A DNA stretch of 64,000 nt from Maratus speciosus (GCA_963932465.1 OZ010786.1:274072411-274136410), one strand, 5' to 3'. Positions 12,531 to 23,570 are shown, counted from the first letter of the stretch. Program-made: numbers and translations. Notes: a model not told the origin generated them from the sequence alone.

Positions 12531-13820
12531 ATGGGCTAAAAAGTCCCGGGACTAACAATGAAAAACATTTTTTTTTTTTTTTTTTTTTTTTGTCAAAAAT
12601 TGATTTTATTCTTCAACATAGTTTCCTTCCAGAGTGATATATTTCTTCCAGCGGTCTTCTAGCATTTGAATACCTTTCATATAGTAAGATTTGTCAAAGC
12701 CTTCAAAATATGCATCAGTTTCGCACATGACATCCTCATTTGATGTAAATCTCTTCCACTGGAGCCATCTTTTTAAGTTAGGAAACAAATAATAGCCGCT
12801 GGAGGCCAGATCTGGAGAATATGGGGGATGAGGAAGCAATTCATAATTTAATTCATTCAATTTGGCTATCGTTTTCATTGATGTGTGAGCCGGTGCACTG
12901 TCTTGGTGAAACAACACTTTCTTTTTTCGCCATGTGAGGTCCTTTTTTCTTTATTTCATTGTTCAAATAGTCCAATAATGCTGCATAATACTCTCCTGTG
13001 ATTGTTTTTCCTTTCTCAAGATAGTCAATGAATATTATGCCACGTGCATCCCAAAAAACACTGGCCAAGATCTTTCCAGACGATTGTTATGTCTCTGGTC
13101 GCTTTGGGCGGCTTTCGCCTGGTTTCAACCACTCTGCAGACTGCCGTTTCAACTCAGGCATGTAGTAATGGATCCATGTTTCATCCATTGTTACGAATCG
13201 ATGGATAAACACATTTGGATTACGTTTTAATAGCCCAAAGCATCAATGTTATCAATGCCAAAGTTATTGAAACCTTGCTGTTCTTGGTCAATTGTCAGAA
13301 AACACGGCATCCATCTTGCACACAGCTTTTTCATATTTAAATACTCATGTAAAATATGTCTCACTCATTCTGTTGATATCTTTACAATGCCAGCTATCTC
13401 CTTTACTTTAACTTTGCGGTCATCCAAAACAATTCGGTGTACTTTTTTTATGTTCTCTGAAGTTGTTGCTTCAACTGGACGTCCAGAACGTTCAGCATCT
13501 TCGGTGTTCATATGGCCACATTTAAACTCACTAAAGTTTCGACGGAGCAGGTGTGTCGTAATGCTTTTTGAGCCATTCTTGTGTTTGGATAGTGCTTTTC
13601 TTCATCAAAAAGTAATGTTTAATTAAGACACGGAATTCTTTCTGATCCATTCTTTACACAAAATCAAAAGTAGCGTCACTTACATGGCCACGACTATTAA
13701 AGAAATGGCCGACATATCATGAAACTTTGACACTAGTCTTTCGAAGGTTCGTACTAACAAAACATAATATGGATATTTGATTGATGTTGCCATTTAGAGT
13801 GACGTAGTTTTCACCTCATG
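12531..13820 (-). mobile_element. Dead mariner transposon
   Basis: A Tc1/mariner element of about 1.29 kb. CATGGGCTAAAAAGTC at the left end is matched by an inverted CATGAGGTGAAAACTACGTC at the right, and TA dinucleotides flank both ends (12529-12530 and 13821-13822). That fits the TA target of the superfamily. The single transposase gene runs on the minus strand and is broken. A long T tract (12569-12591) lies between the gene's 3' end and the left terminus. Confidence 0.75.
12606..13650 (-). pseudogene. Mariner transposase, inactivated
   Basis: Cut-and-paste transposase of the mariner (DD34D) family. The minus strand begins MDQKEFRVLIKHYFLMKKST at 13650, giving the N-terminal DNA-binding region. 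It continues through DETWIHYYMPE (first catalytic Asp), then FHQDSAPAHTS (second Asp) and HPPYSPDLASSGYYLFP near the C-terminus. In active family members the last motif normally has D where this copy has G, so the third catalytic residue is lost. At least one in-frame stop interrupts the gene (13091-13093, after RPET), and frame changes occur near 13518 and 12920. Length is otherwise near the usual ~345 codons. Fossil. Confidence 0.85.
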
Positions 13821-13824
13821 TAGT

Positions 13825-14235
13825 AGAAGATTAAGAAAGTGAAAACAGTTTTATATGATATTTATTCTACTGTTTTCAATTTTGATTCCACAAAAATAAT
13901 GTATAATTTAACTTTAAAAACAAAAGATTTATCCCTTTTAATTATGATTTCTGTTGTTTTTCACATATTTAAAAAAAAAAAAAAAAAAAAAAAAACTGAC
14001 ACTCTTTTATTTAATTTAATTTAATTAATGTATGTAAAAATGTGATTTTGTAATAGATTTTTCACTCACTTCCTGATATGCTAGAATTATAAAAATTATA
14101 TTTACAGGTGTGTTTCTGATGACAATATGATATTTTGATATTTTTAGAACTTAATTATAAACTAATTAATTTTAAAGCATTTTGTTGTTAGTCGAGTACT
14201 AGTGATAATTCCCCAAATATTCTTTATGGGTACAA
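13825..14235. other. AT-rich stretch, no gene seen
   Basis: Contains a 26-base A run at 13971-13996 and a TTTAATTTAATTTAATTAAT block. The 61-codon frame here runs through the A tract and is not credible. Confidence 0.4.
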
Positions 14236-14365
14236 CTGTATATATGAGTTACAACAACAATGTTAACTGCAACAAGTTACTTGTATCTTACTTGTTACAA
14301 GTTACTTGTACAAGTTACTTGTATCGACAAGAAACTTGTTACAACAACAAGTTAACTGTGACAAA
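14236..14365. repeat. ACAAGTTACTTGT low-complexity repeat
   Basis: ACAACAA and CAAGTTACTTGTA words are repeated and self-complementary, so the tract can form several alternative short hairpins. No coding content. Confidence 0.5.
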
Positions 14366-14504
14366 TTGCTCTCTCTAAAATACATCAAATAGCTGTGAAA
14401 CTTCCACAATGAAATATTTTAAATACAAAAAAGTATAAAATAAAAAAAATAAAAACAATAAAGAGTGTATTAAAATAGCAATTAAAGCCTTTGTGCAGGA
14501 ATAT

Positions 14505-14797
14505 TGAAATGCAGTAAACCAACATTTAAAATGTACAAATAATGCGTGAAAAAGCAGCAAACAGCTGTTTCGAATCTACAGCGAGATTCTTCTTCAGTGC
14601 AAGAGAGGGAAAAAAGGAACAGCGTGCTAGGAAAAGCAAGGCTGAGCAAAATGAGCTCAGCCTTGCTTTTCCTAGCACGCTGTTCCTTTTTTCCCTCTCT
14701 TGCACTGAAGAAGAATCTCGCTGTAGATTCGAAACAGCTGTTTGCTGCTTTTTCATGCATTATTTGTGCATTTTAAACGTTGGTTTACTGCATTTCA
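14505..14797. repeat. Near-perfect palindrome, 143-bp arms and 7-base loop
   Basis: The left arm (14505-14647) and right arm (14655-14797) are reverse complements with only a handful of mismatches, around the loop AAAATGA (14648-14654). The arms contain AACAGCTGTTTCGAATCTAC, CTTCTTCAGTGCAAGAGAGG and GGAACAGCGTGCTAGG. Open frames seen on both strands (61-129 codons) are mirror images forced by the palindrome and are not genes. Outside the arms an ATAAAGAGTGTA phrase occurs on both sides in the same orientation (14458 and 14798). Could be a snap-back MITE or an inverted duplication formed at a break. Confidence 0.8.
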
Positions 14798-14924
14798 ATA
14801 AAGAGTGTACTTTATTTTTTATTATTTTTTTAAATGTTCAATACTTTTGGGTTATAGCAGCCCCTGAGGATGAATCACCAAGCAACCAAAATTTATTGCC
14901 AAATTATAAAAGATATATGACATT

Positions 14925-15110
14925 ATCATAATATATGATATATGTAGCATTTCATGATGCATGTGGTCCAGTTATAGTCATATATGCTGTGTATATATGA
15001 TAATTGTATATGATGATGTATGTGTGGCATATAAGACATAAATAATATGTATATAATGCCATGCATATGGCACATATATATGCATATATATGATACATAT
15101 ATAAGCTTTG
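14925..15110. repeat. Alternating TATATG/CATATA low-complexity tract
   Basis: Dense ATATATG, GCATAT and TGTATATA words on both strands, with GCCATGCATATGGC at 15058-15071. Purine-pyrimidine alternation throughout. No gene. Confidence 0.5.
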
Positions 15111-16120
15111 CAATTGTCTTGGCATAATCGTAATTGTGGGTCTATAACAAAAAAGTACCAAATTTTATTTTTATGTACTTTACAGTTAAAAAATTTTTTG
15201 TGACCCACCTTATATGTCGATACACAAATTTTTTGTATAATGTGCCCTACAAAAAAGACAAACTTTTGTATAAAACATGTACCATAAAATCTGTTTATCC
15301 CCCACCCCCCCGACTCAATGAAAAAGACTTATTATAATGAGAGGGGGCACTTATATATCATTAAAAGGGTATGTAATGTGGATCGCCTGATGAAATTTTG
15401 ATAATATGAAAGTTTGCAGTAATCTTTTTGCATCGACGAAGTGTTCACGATAAAATACTTCCATTCACTTAGGACTTGATCAGTACGTTGTTAGGAATAA
15501 TTTCTCATCAGTATTTCCATAAATTCACAGAAAATTTGAAGAAATCTCAAGATAGCTGCTACATGTGCTATACACGTGGTATATTGCAGGGAATGGAGGT
15601 TCGAATGAATCGACTTGCATCTGTTAGAATATTGACTAAATTCACATCACAATCTATATTTTCACTAAAAAATGTCGTTGAAGGCAAATAAGCATCACAT
15701 TTTTCAAACAAATCATTGAATTTCGGCACCCACCCTCTTAGATGTCTGCAATCAAAATGCCAAAGAGCATGAAAGCGACATCTGTTGGGCAGTTTACACT
15801 CAAGTCTAATAAGGATGTATTTGTGTAAAAGTGTAACAAAATATGAAGTTTGGTTAAATTACGTGCATTAGTTTTTGAGATACAGTTATAGCAAAAATCC
15901 TGAAAAATGCAGCATAGCAGCTCCACTTGGTGTATGATTTACACAAAAGCCTAAGTAGCACCCACTTATGTCAAGGTCTAAGAGCATATGAAATTTGGTG
16001 AAATTCTGTGCATTAGTTCTTGAGATATTTATGACTACAGAAGTTCAATAGTTTCCACTCAGAATAAAATATTATTAGATAGTGAGTTTAATTGAAAGGG
16101 ACGTCATGGCTATCAAACTT
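15111..16120. other. No gene; possible LINE 3' tail words
   Basis: At 15840-15880 and 15986-16030 the phrases GTGCATTAGTTTTTGAGATA and GTGCATTAGTTCTTGAGATA recur about 150 bases apart, each after a variant of AATTTGGTGAAATT. Such text is common in 3' untranslated tails of arthropod non-LTR retrotransposons, but no reverse transcriptase is present here. A (TTA)n run lies at 16121-16138. Confidence 0.35.
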
Positions 16121-16138
16121 TTATTATTATTATTATTA

Positions 16139-16865
16139 CAGTAGAACCTCGATTATCCGAAGTAATTGGAACCGACCACCTTTGGGAAAATCGAAAGTTT
16201 CGGATAATCGAGAACGCTTCAATTTTAAGATTAAGGGCAAATATGTGTGCTATTTCTTATTATGGTAACAAGTGCTTAATAAAAATAAATCAATAGCAAA
16301 CTAGAAACAAGAATAAACTACCTGAATTTTAATTTTGAAATTAAGTACCTTTTACATATTTCACAAGGGTTTCAACAACAAAGTTTTGTTTGTTGAAGTT
16401 TCGATTGTCTTTGCTTTTCAGCTCTATTATGAAGTTTTTTTAATGCTATTGGTTGACCAGTATCAATGTCATTCTGCTGCTTTCTGCATAAAACTTTTTC
16501 ATTTTTGCAGCATCTCTCTTCACAACACTAACTGCTGCAATACCAGTGCTGTATTCTTGAGCTTATTTTGTCATACTCTCACCCCATTCTACATAATTTA
16601 TGATTTGAATTTTTTCTTCTATACTTAAAGTAATGCATTGTTTTTTTTTACTGCACATGATAAAAACAATTTTTTATTCTAGTAAAAATTTCATACGAGA
16701 GCTCAAGCTAAATTCAAAGAAATTCTAAGAAAGGGGATCCAAAATATTTATCTGTACTCGTGGTTCGGAAAGGACCGCTTGCACATGAGGAATGTGATAG
16801 TTAAAAAAAAAGCTTTACAAATGGATTTCGGTTAACCAAGAGTTTAATTGTTCCGTTCTTTAGGC
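16139..16865 (-). mobile_element. Decayed pogo/Tigger-type transposon
   Basis: The left end is CAGTAGAACCTCGATTATCC (16139) after TA, a classic pogo/Tigger terminus. TTCGGATAATCGAGAA follows at about 16199 as an inner inverted copy. The right end is less clear: TTTCGGTTAACCAAGAGTT near 16826-16845 is a plausible degraded partner. A broken transposase N-terminus lies between them on the minus strand. Boundaries on the right are approximate. Confidence 0.65.
16320..16640 (-). pseudogene. pogo/Tigger (CENP-B-like) transposase fragment
   Basis: Reading the minus strand from about 16630, the frame gives KIQIINYVEWGESMTK, a stop, then AQEYSTGIAAVSVVKRDAAK, MKKFYAESS. This is the arrangement of the N-terminal helix-turn-helix of pogo/Tigger/jerky transposases (family knowledge: an E-x-G block, then A.E..VG.S.VS.IK, then the next helix). 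Stops and frame changes break it before the second DNA-binding domain, and the DDE catalytic core is absent. A relic of an autonomous element. Confidence 0.6.
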
Positions 16866-17093
16866 TGTGGCAAAATGAAAGAATGATTGAATTAGGAAAT
16901 TTCAAATAAGAGAGATTTCTATAATGTTAAATTATGGAAGGTGGTCAAAAGAAAGGGGTAAAGAGTTGTCTGATAATTATTTTAAATTGACAGGGACCTT
17001 TTCCATGTTCTAAAATGTATGTATATCAAGTTTCATCCAAATCGGCAAAAATTGAAGATTTGTGTACAGAACATACACTCAGAGAACAGCTTA

Positions 17094-17124
<31 letters not shown>

Positions 17125-18384
17125 ATAGATAGATATTTAATTTCTAAAAATATTTAAATGTTGTATTGTCATCGTCTACATATTTTTTTTTTTTTTTTTT
17201 TAGCATACATCTGGAAGTGAGTTTCCATCTTTACATACAAAAAACAAGTTGAGTTAAATAACAGAGTGTAAAAATACTTGCAAGAATGGGTTGATATTTT
17301 GTATATGGATATTGAATTACCTCTACAGATCAATTTGTTAAAATATTTGTAGGTTAAAATTCATATTTTTTTTTACATAAATATTCAAGAAATACTTTTT
17401 ATGTTTGGTATACTTAATACTAATTCCATACAAAAAAAATAAAATCAAGGTGAAAAATAATTGTTTTAGATGTTCTAAATATAGAAATGAAAAATTAATC
17501 CACCTTTAGAAGATCAAAACTTTGCATGTATATAATTCCTGAATTTCTGCACTGAATGGCTTCAAATTTATTATCTCCAGTTAAAATTTCTTTTAGAATT
17601 GAACTATGCTGTCAATTTTACATCAAGCGATACCTTTTGCATCTTCTGAGATAATTTGTGATAAAATAGTATAGGGCAGTAGTTCCTAAACTATGAGTTG
17701 TGACCTGCTGGTGGGATACAGAATAATTGGTCAAACCTTCAGAAATGTATCATTAATTTTATCTGCTGCAATAATTTAATTAATAAAAATATTATGTTTA
17801 ACTTAAACATATTTGTTAAAAGAAAATATTGTGAAATGATATAGATAAATAACTTTGTAAAAAGACAGTATGAATTTGGTTGAGGCTAAAATTTAAAAAG
17901 TTTAAATACCAACATGACTCTATCCTTAATGCAAAATAATACCATAAACTGCATTGACATTTAAACTTTATTTTTTCTTTCAGTAATAAACATATTTTTT
18001 TGTGTAGTAAAAGATTTTGATTTACTTTTACAGTAGTATTAATTATTACTATTCCCATGTGGCTTTGTGCCCTAATGTATCTTTCCCTTAGGACAGATTA
18101 TACAAAAGGTTCTGTATATCTACACATTAGGTGATCCGTGAAAAACTTTAAACTGTAGATTGTGCTACTTAATAGTTAAGTTTGGGAACTGCTGGTATAG
18201 GGTGTTTGTTTCTTTTGACAGATTGTACTTTTTGAAATATCAAATTACTAAAATAAAACATTTTATATAAAAATTAATACTTTGGTGTTAAATTATTCAT
18301 TTATTTTAATCTATTACTTGCGAATATCATGTTTTGTGAAAAAAAAATTCTTTCTATTATCATGATAATTTTTTTCCCCCTTAG
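16866..18384. other. Intron-like DNA with LINE-tail-like block and microsatellite
   Basis: 16985-17085 reads like a retroposon tail: ATATCAAGTTTCATCCAAAT and CGGCAAAAATTGAAG, then GTGTACAGAACATACACTCA. It is followed by (TA)n and (GATATA)n at 17092-17136, as RTE-type LINE 3' ends often are. T tracts occur at 17180-17200. 17690-18190 contains TAAACTATGAGTTGTGACC and, later, TAGTTAAGTTTGGGAACTGC, an inverted pair that may bound another MITE. The last 15 bases (TTTTTTTCCCCCTTAG) are a good polypyrimidine tract and AG acceptor for the exon at 18385. Confidence 0.4.
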
Positions 18385-19223
18385 AATTCAGTCGTTTATC
18401 AATGAGAGATCCCAATTCTCCTCTTCCTCCTGTTCCTGGTACTGCCTCTTCATCTGATAATAGTCATTCAGTTGCAACCCCATCTTCTACTGTTGTTTAC
18501 ATCAGGAATCCTCCAATTCTCAGAGCTACTAACCCTGTTCCTAATTCTTCTGCAACATCTAGTCCGACCACAAATTCTGAATCTGCTGCTGAATCTATTT
18601 CTCATAGTGCTCCAGAAAATATTTTTAGCTTTGAAAATGTACAGATTGACTCTAGTTCACATGAAAGAATTTCTAGAAGCAGCAGTTTAGTGTCTCAAGA
18701 TAGTTCATCACCTGTTTCATCTCCTACCTCAGTTGAACAGCGGACATCATCTGTTCCAAATACACCAATGTCTGAGCAGACTATGTATGAACCTTTATTC
18801 TGTTCTTCTGGACCAAGTATTAGTTTAGGTATCCGTAATCCAAATTATGAAAATCCACCACATCCCCAGTTTCGCGTAACATCGAATCATTCTCCAGCAT
18901 TACCACCAAGACCATCTAGTGATCAACGCAGAATGTCATCTTCAGTCGCTAATGACATTCATTTTGTTCATTCTGCTGTTAGAACTAGTGGTTTAAGTAA
19001 TTTAGCAGCTACTTCAGACCCTTCATTAAATGCATCATCACCAGCTGGTGTTTCTGCTTCAGAACCAGTAAATCATGGAGTTCCCCCATTTTCTCCTGTC
19101 CCATTGTTGAAATCTCACTCAAGTCAAGAGTCTACTCATGTTAATGACAGAAGTAATAATGCCTTGCCATTAGATGAAGGTCCTCCGCCTTATAATTCTG
19201 GACCTCTCTTGAGGAATGCACAG
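18385..19223 (+). CDS. Internal exon of a Ser/Pro-rich protein with PPxY, NPxY and SH3-ligand motifs
   Basis: This exon stays open for 839 bp between an AG acceptor (CCCCCTTAG at 18376-18384) and a GT donor (CACAG/GTAATT at 19224). An upstream codon base is needed, so the acceptor is phase 1; the donor is phase 0. The frame reads FSRLSMRDPNSPLPPVPGT, then a long Ser/Thr/Pro-rich disordered stretch. Short linear motifs stand out: SPLPPVP and PALPPRP (SH3 ligands), RNPNYENPP (NPxY, PTB/clathrin adaptor type) and EGPPPYNSG (PPxY, WW-domain ligand of Nedd4-type ligases). ATG at 18402 is internal, not necessarily the start. Base use is GC-richer than the flanks. Such motif sets occur in signalling and endocytic adaptors and in Ack-type tyrosine kinase tails, but I do not recognise the family. 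Confidence 0.8.
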
Positions 19224-19477
19224 GTAATTTATATATATTTATATATAATAAGGTGTTTTTCTTTTGAATAATAAGTGTAAAATCATTCTAAATATTTTTA
19301 TTTCATAATTATTTTTTTAATTTAAAAGCAAAGATCTGTATGTAATTTTAGGCCTTATCAATTTCCTATCTCACATTGTCACCTTGAAACTATTTGTATC
19401 AAATACTCTTAATAAAATGATTCCATTGTAATTTTTTAATAGAGATTATTAATGTTGTTATCAAACAATTACATGTA

Positions 19478-19986
19478 CAGGGTGTTCCAAAAATAACGAT
19501 CCATTTCTTTGAAAACACTAATCTATTGATTTCTTTCACGGTTGTTTGAAGAAATGCTCTCCTTAGAAGAAAGAATAGCCATCATTTCCTGGAAACTGGG
19601 TGATAAAACATATGAAGAGGTGCGTCAGCTGTACCATCGAAACCATCAGCTGACGACCATAAGCATGTGGGCTTCTTTCAACTGCCTCACAAATGCTCTT
19701 GATGGTATCGTCAGATGTTGATGGTCGTTCAGGACATTTTTCATCCACCACACTACCAGTTTGTCTGAATTTGTTCACAAGTAGCCTGATATTGGCCCTT
19801 GTTGGTGGCTGTTTTTCGTATTTTCGATGGTACAACTGACACACCTCTTCATATGTTTTATCACCCAGTTTCCAGAAAACGATGGCTATTCTTTCTTCTA
19901 AGGAGAGGATTTCTTCAAACACCTGTGAAAGAAATCAATAGATTTGTGTTTTCATAGAAATAAATCGTTATTTTTGGAACATCCTG
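19478..19986 (-). mobile_element. Mariner-type fold-back element carrying a transposase N-terminus
   Basis: CAGGGTGTTCCAAAAATAAC at the left end and its complement (ending GGAACATCCTG) at the right are flanked by TA on both sides (19476-19477, 19987-19988). The inverted arms are about 167 bp long (19478-19644 and 19823-19986) and include the start of the transposase gene itself. The element is therefore an end-duplicated internal deletion. About 180 bp separate the arms. Confidence 0.75.
19646..19922 (-). pseudogene. Helix-turn-helix (DUF4817-type) transposase N-terminal fragment
   Basis: From ATG at 19922 the minus strand encodes MFEEILSLEERIAIVFWKLG, then YEEVCQLYHRKYEKQPPTRA and NIRLLVNKFRQTGSVVDEK, followed by ERPSTSDDTIKSICEAVERS. 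This is the helix-turn-helix region annotated as DUF4817 in mariner-related proteins (family knowledge). The similarity stops after about residue 92. The open frame continues only because it runs into the opposite arm of the fold-back, so the last ~27 codons are antisense of the gene's own start. No catalytic domain. Confidence 0.7.
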
Positions 19987-20099
19987 TATAAAATACAATA
20001 CCAACAGAAATATAGTATAAGAAGTATCCGCAAGTTATATAAAATTACATTAAAAAATGAATTAAATATCATAGGCATAGGCTTTTACAGGTCAAAATT

Positions 20100-20171
20100 T
20101 TATTTTTTTAGAAAAAAATATGTATGCTTTTGAAAACAATTTTAGGTACTTTTAAGTCAGCCGGGCGCTAG
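20100..20171 (+). mobile_element. Possible Helitron 3' terminus
   Basis: GTCAGCCGGGCGCTAG followed by T at 20156-20172 resembles Helitron right ends, which finish in CTRR and are preceded by a GC-rich hairpin. Directly after it comes a (TA)n run (20175-20209). No 5' end or body was assigned. Weak call. Confidence 0.3.
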
Positions 20172-20174
20172 TGT

Positions 20175-20210
<36 letters not shown>

Positions 20211-20604
20211 TTTATGAAAAAATTAACTAAAATGTTCAAAATAAAATTAATGTCTTAATAATTATTAATTAAAAATAATAATTTTAGTTTCTCTTTATAT
20301 TTAATTGAACAGTCAATTTTGCAAGTGAGAAAATATGAGTTGGATGGACTGATAATTATGCTAGATAATTTCCACATTTCCACCGTGATGTATCTTGCAT
20401 AAATTATTTTCACTGGCTTAAACATTTTTTCTCTCTAAATCAGCCTATAATTTTATTATTTTTTAAATTACATTAATAGAAATAATTAATACATTTCAAA
20501 ATTTTAAAAAACTTTCCTTAAAATAAAATGAAATTTATTTATTTTTATAATAGTTGTGCTTTATATATATATATATATTGTTATATTGTAAAACATGAAC
20601 AAAT

Positions 20605-20935
20605 CTGTTCAATCTATATTATAAAGCATAAACGTGTTCATCTGTTACGCTGACATCATTTTGATGTTGGCAACTGCAGACGATTAAATTTAGCTTTTAC
20701 TGCAATTTTTAAAAATTCTAAACATCACATGTTTTCAATTTTTACATCATCGAATACAGAAAAAAATGTACTTACAAATGCAATTTGTTTGAAAACTGTA
20801 TTGAAATTTGTTTGAAAAATGTCGCAATTTGTTTCAAAACTGTGTCTCAAATTATTCATTTTTTTGTGATTTTTAAAGTAATTTTCAAGCATGCATTTCT
20901 TTTATTATATCTGTCTCTATTGCATGCAGATGATT
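20605..20935 (+). repeat. Dispersed repeat family H (copy 1)
   Basis: Starts near AATCTATATTATAAAGCATA and continues through GTTACGCTGACATCATTTTG, ACTGCAATTTTT, AACATCACATG and ends near AAAGTAATTTTCAAGCATGC. The same text in reverse orientation occurs at 42300-42560 and partly at 42595-42800. The TCTATAT-type start resembles Helitron 5' ends, so this may be a short non-autonomous Helitron, but no CTRR end was located for it. Internal GAAAACTGTATT/CAAAACTGTGT words are duplicated. Confidence 0.5.
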
Positions 20936-22600
20936 ATGAAAGATAAATCCATTTATTTCCAATTATGTTATAAATAGTTCAGCATTTCAGGTTGATATTC
21001 ATTAACAAAGTTAAAACTTCATCAATAAAGTAAAATAATATAACTAAAATAAAAATTCAACAGATATGTAATCGAATTATGCACTTAAACAACTGAAATG
21101 ATCATAATTAAAAAAACTGCTGTATATGTAACGAAATCTTTGGCAATTTCTTCAGCTATTAACTAATATGAAAGTATCGCTTTTTTCAAATTTCAAAACT
21201 TTATTTGAATGATATTTTCCTAATAAGAATGCTTTTTGGTGTTGTTAGTAGGCAATCAAAAAAGTATACATTAATATAAAAAATGGTTTTCTCTTATATT
21301 CTATAACCCAGGAGGTCCTGGTTGAATCCCCTAGTATTAATAATTACTGCAAAGTAATGGTTTGCAGCATTACTACTTTATTTTATCTTTCATGCTCCAA
21401 ATTAATTATTATTTATATCATGGCACCAAACCACCAACCCTCCAACCTTTATCTGTTATCAACCTTAACACTACTTTCCAAATTTCACACATTATACCTT
21501 ATATTGATTCTAATATAATATTTCAAAAATTGCATATTTAATACTTGTTTGCTGACTAAATCGTAAAAACATATATTACTTCCAGTATATTTAGTAACTT
21601 GAAATTTGGTATGTAGTCAGTGTTTTGCATGCAAACAAAGAAAGCATCCAGAATTGTTTTTCATTTCCTTTCAAAGTGTTATTCCCTTGTAACTCAAAAA
21701 ATAATTGGGATTGTGAGCTGGAATTCTACTTATGTAATAAGATTAATGTTATATGTTTTCTCTTGCCATGCTACATACAGATCCTCGATACCAGATAATA
21801 AAGGCCTCAATTCTTTGCACACATTCAAGTATAGATTGGAATAAGTTCATATTCTTTTGTCCAATTCAGTAGCAGTAGGAGCCTTTGCTGGTCGACCTCT
21901 GGTAATTTTGTAGACACGCATTCCCAGAGATTTCTCCATCAGCACAACACGGACATCTTCTCTCTACGTACTGTAATTATACAATGTCAAAATAGGAACA
22001 AAATCAGTGCCCGATGAAGACGATATCATGACTTTAAAACTATTTAACTGATGAACACAAGCACAAATTTAAAATAACTAGCTTACTCTGCATCTCATGA
22101 GCTTCAATCCTGGCTGGGTCCATAACGGGCTACTAGGGCAAGTTAAGCCTAGAAGCTACAACTACTTAAAGCAGAGTTCAAGGATCGGTGTTCACTCACA
22201 TGCAGAAATAAGTCAGGATATAATTCAAACATAATTTTGTTAAAAACAATTACAAACATGATTAAATATGTTAAATATAAAAACATAATGCCATAACCTC
22301 AGTCAACAAATTAATTCGCTCATTTAATGAGCCTTTGCTTAAATCAAACACATGCCTGAAAAACATAACATGTAAAAAGAGCCATACGAACATGAAGTCG
22401 CTCAAATATATGCTATCTTATCAAGATCAATTCTGTAACAGTGAAGCATGCAGTTATACAAATCAACCAATTAGAAACCAATGTACATCATCGGCACGAT
22501 GACACAATACTTAAATTGGAATATAGTCATTCATCTCCAGATGCATGGAATTCGTAAATGTATGACGTCATATCATTAGAAAAATAAAACGTCTTAAGCT
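20936..22600. other. No gene; unassigned, partly repeat-like
   Basis: Mostly AT-rich with no supported frame. At 21865-21960 the minus strand can be read as RVVLMEKSLGMRVYKI and TRGRPAKAPTATEL without stops, a possible relic of an unknown retroelement protein. Around 22085-22200 a GC-richer block (GGGTCCATAACGGGCTACTA, GGGCAAGTTAAGCC) looks like retroelement leader or LTR sequence and may belong to the BEL/Pao element that continues rightwards. Neither is certain. Confidence 0.3.
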
Positions 22601-22639
22601 AAAGGCTGAAGCGATATCGTAGCTAGACTAGAAAACAAG

Positions 22640-22725
22640 AGCCAATGCCGATCAGTCCCAGAATTGGGCCGCGAAGCATAATGACATGAAACATTGACAT
22701 CTGTGCCAGATTTCGATATCGGCAA
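22640..22725 (+). pseudogene. BEL/Pao pol remnant, left side
   Basis: Short, badly decayed piece. GTCCCAGAATTGGGCCGCGA reads VPELGRE, comparable with the PRLEL block in the RNase H region of BEL/Pao pol, and GATATCGGCAAG leads straight into the NPAD-type motif that resumes at 30967 after the inserted LTR element. Supported mainly by continuity across the GGCAA duplication. Confidence 0.35.
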
Positions 22726-23570
22726 TGTGATGTGGAATCACATATATGTTTCTTAAATTATTCCTTTCTCTAAATTTCAGTTAAAACTAATCTTTAATTA
22801 CTCATTCATTTTATCCTAACCTTTATTTCAGTTCCCATTGTAACTTTCCTCCAAAAGAAAAGAAATTTAACAGATGCCTTTACCACTAAATCGGCTCTCG
22901 CATTCATAAAATTCATTTAGATGATTATTCACGCTGACTAGATAAAAAAAAGAATAAAGATCGACTTTGCTTTCGGCCAGTAGAAATAACTCTTTGATCT
23001 CTGCTTAATTTTTGAGTATGACTTCCTTGTTAAATCATAAACATTTCCAGAAAATGCAGTCTGTATTGTTTTTAACGCTATGTTCTCAAAACTTTCCTCT
23101 TAACGTACAAATTGGCGTTCGAATTCTTTTTGGCTTATTTTTTAGGACTGCTATGCTGGTGGCCCTGCCACACAATTCAAAATTCACCTCATTGTCCAAA
23201 GGTAACAGATAAATTTTCTCATATGACATCATTCATTTTTCATGTGCTCTTTTCGCCAATTGTTTGATGCCAACGTGTATATTACAGAATAATTGGCAAT
23301 TGCTCCCTGGCACTTCATGAACTCAGTCATGTAAAAAAAATCGTCTTTAGAAATTCTATCAGGCACCATCCCCATCCATTTCTGTATGAAAATGCTTTAA
23401 TTTTATATAGTTACTCCAAATAAACAGATTTCCTAAAAAACAATTTAAAAGCATTATTTCTACACTGATCACAGCCTACAGCTATTTATAGACTCCAGCG
23501 AATGCAAAGAAACTGAACCTGGTAATAATTTACGATCTCCAAATATTTTAAAGTGCGGATCTCTACTACA
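22726..23570 (+). repeat. 5' LTR (845 bp)
   Basis: Begins TGTGATGTGGAATCACATAT and ends GGATCTCTACTACA. Compared with the 3' LTR by eye there is one substitution (GCAGTCTG here, GCGGTCTG there) and one 9-base length difference in an AAAGAAAAG run. The first 17 bases form a small palindrome, TGTGAT-5-ATCACA. TATTTATAGACTCC near 23483 is a possible TATA element. The 66-codon frame at 23012 is repeated in the other LTR and is not a gene. Confidence 0.9.

Noticed and set aside
14375..14931. Mirror-image frames of 61-129 codons on both strands
   Set aside because: They follow from the palindrome, since each strand reads the same sequence.
23012..23212. 66-codon frame repeated at 30408-30608
   Set aside because: Identical location in both LTRs apart from one residue; duplicated because the LTR is duplicated. 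No known protein motif.
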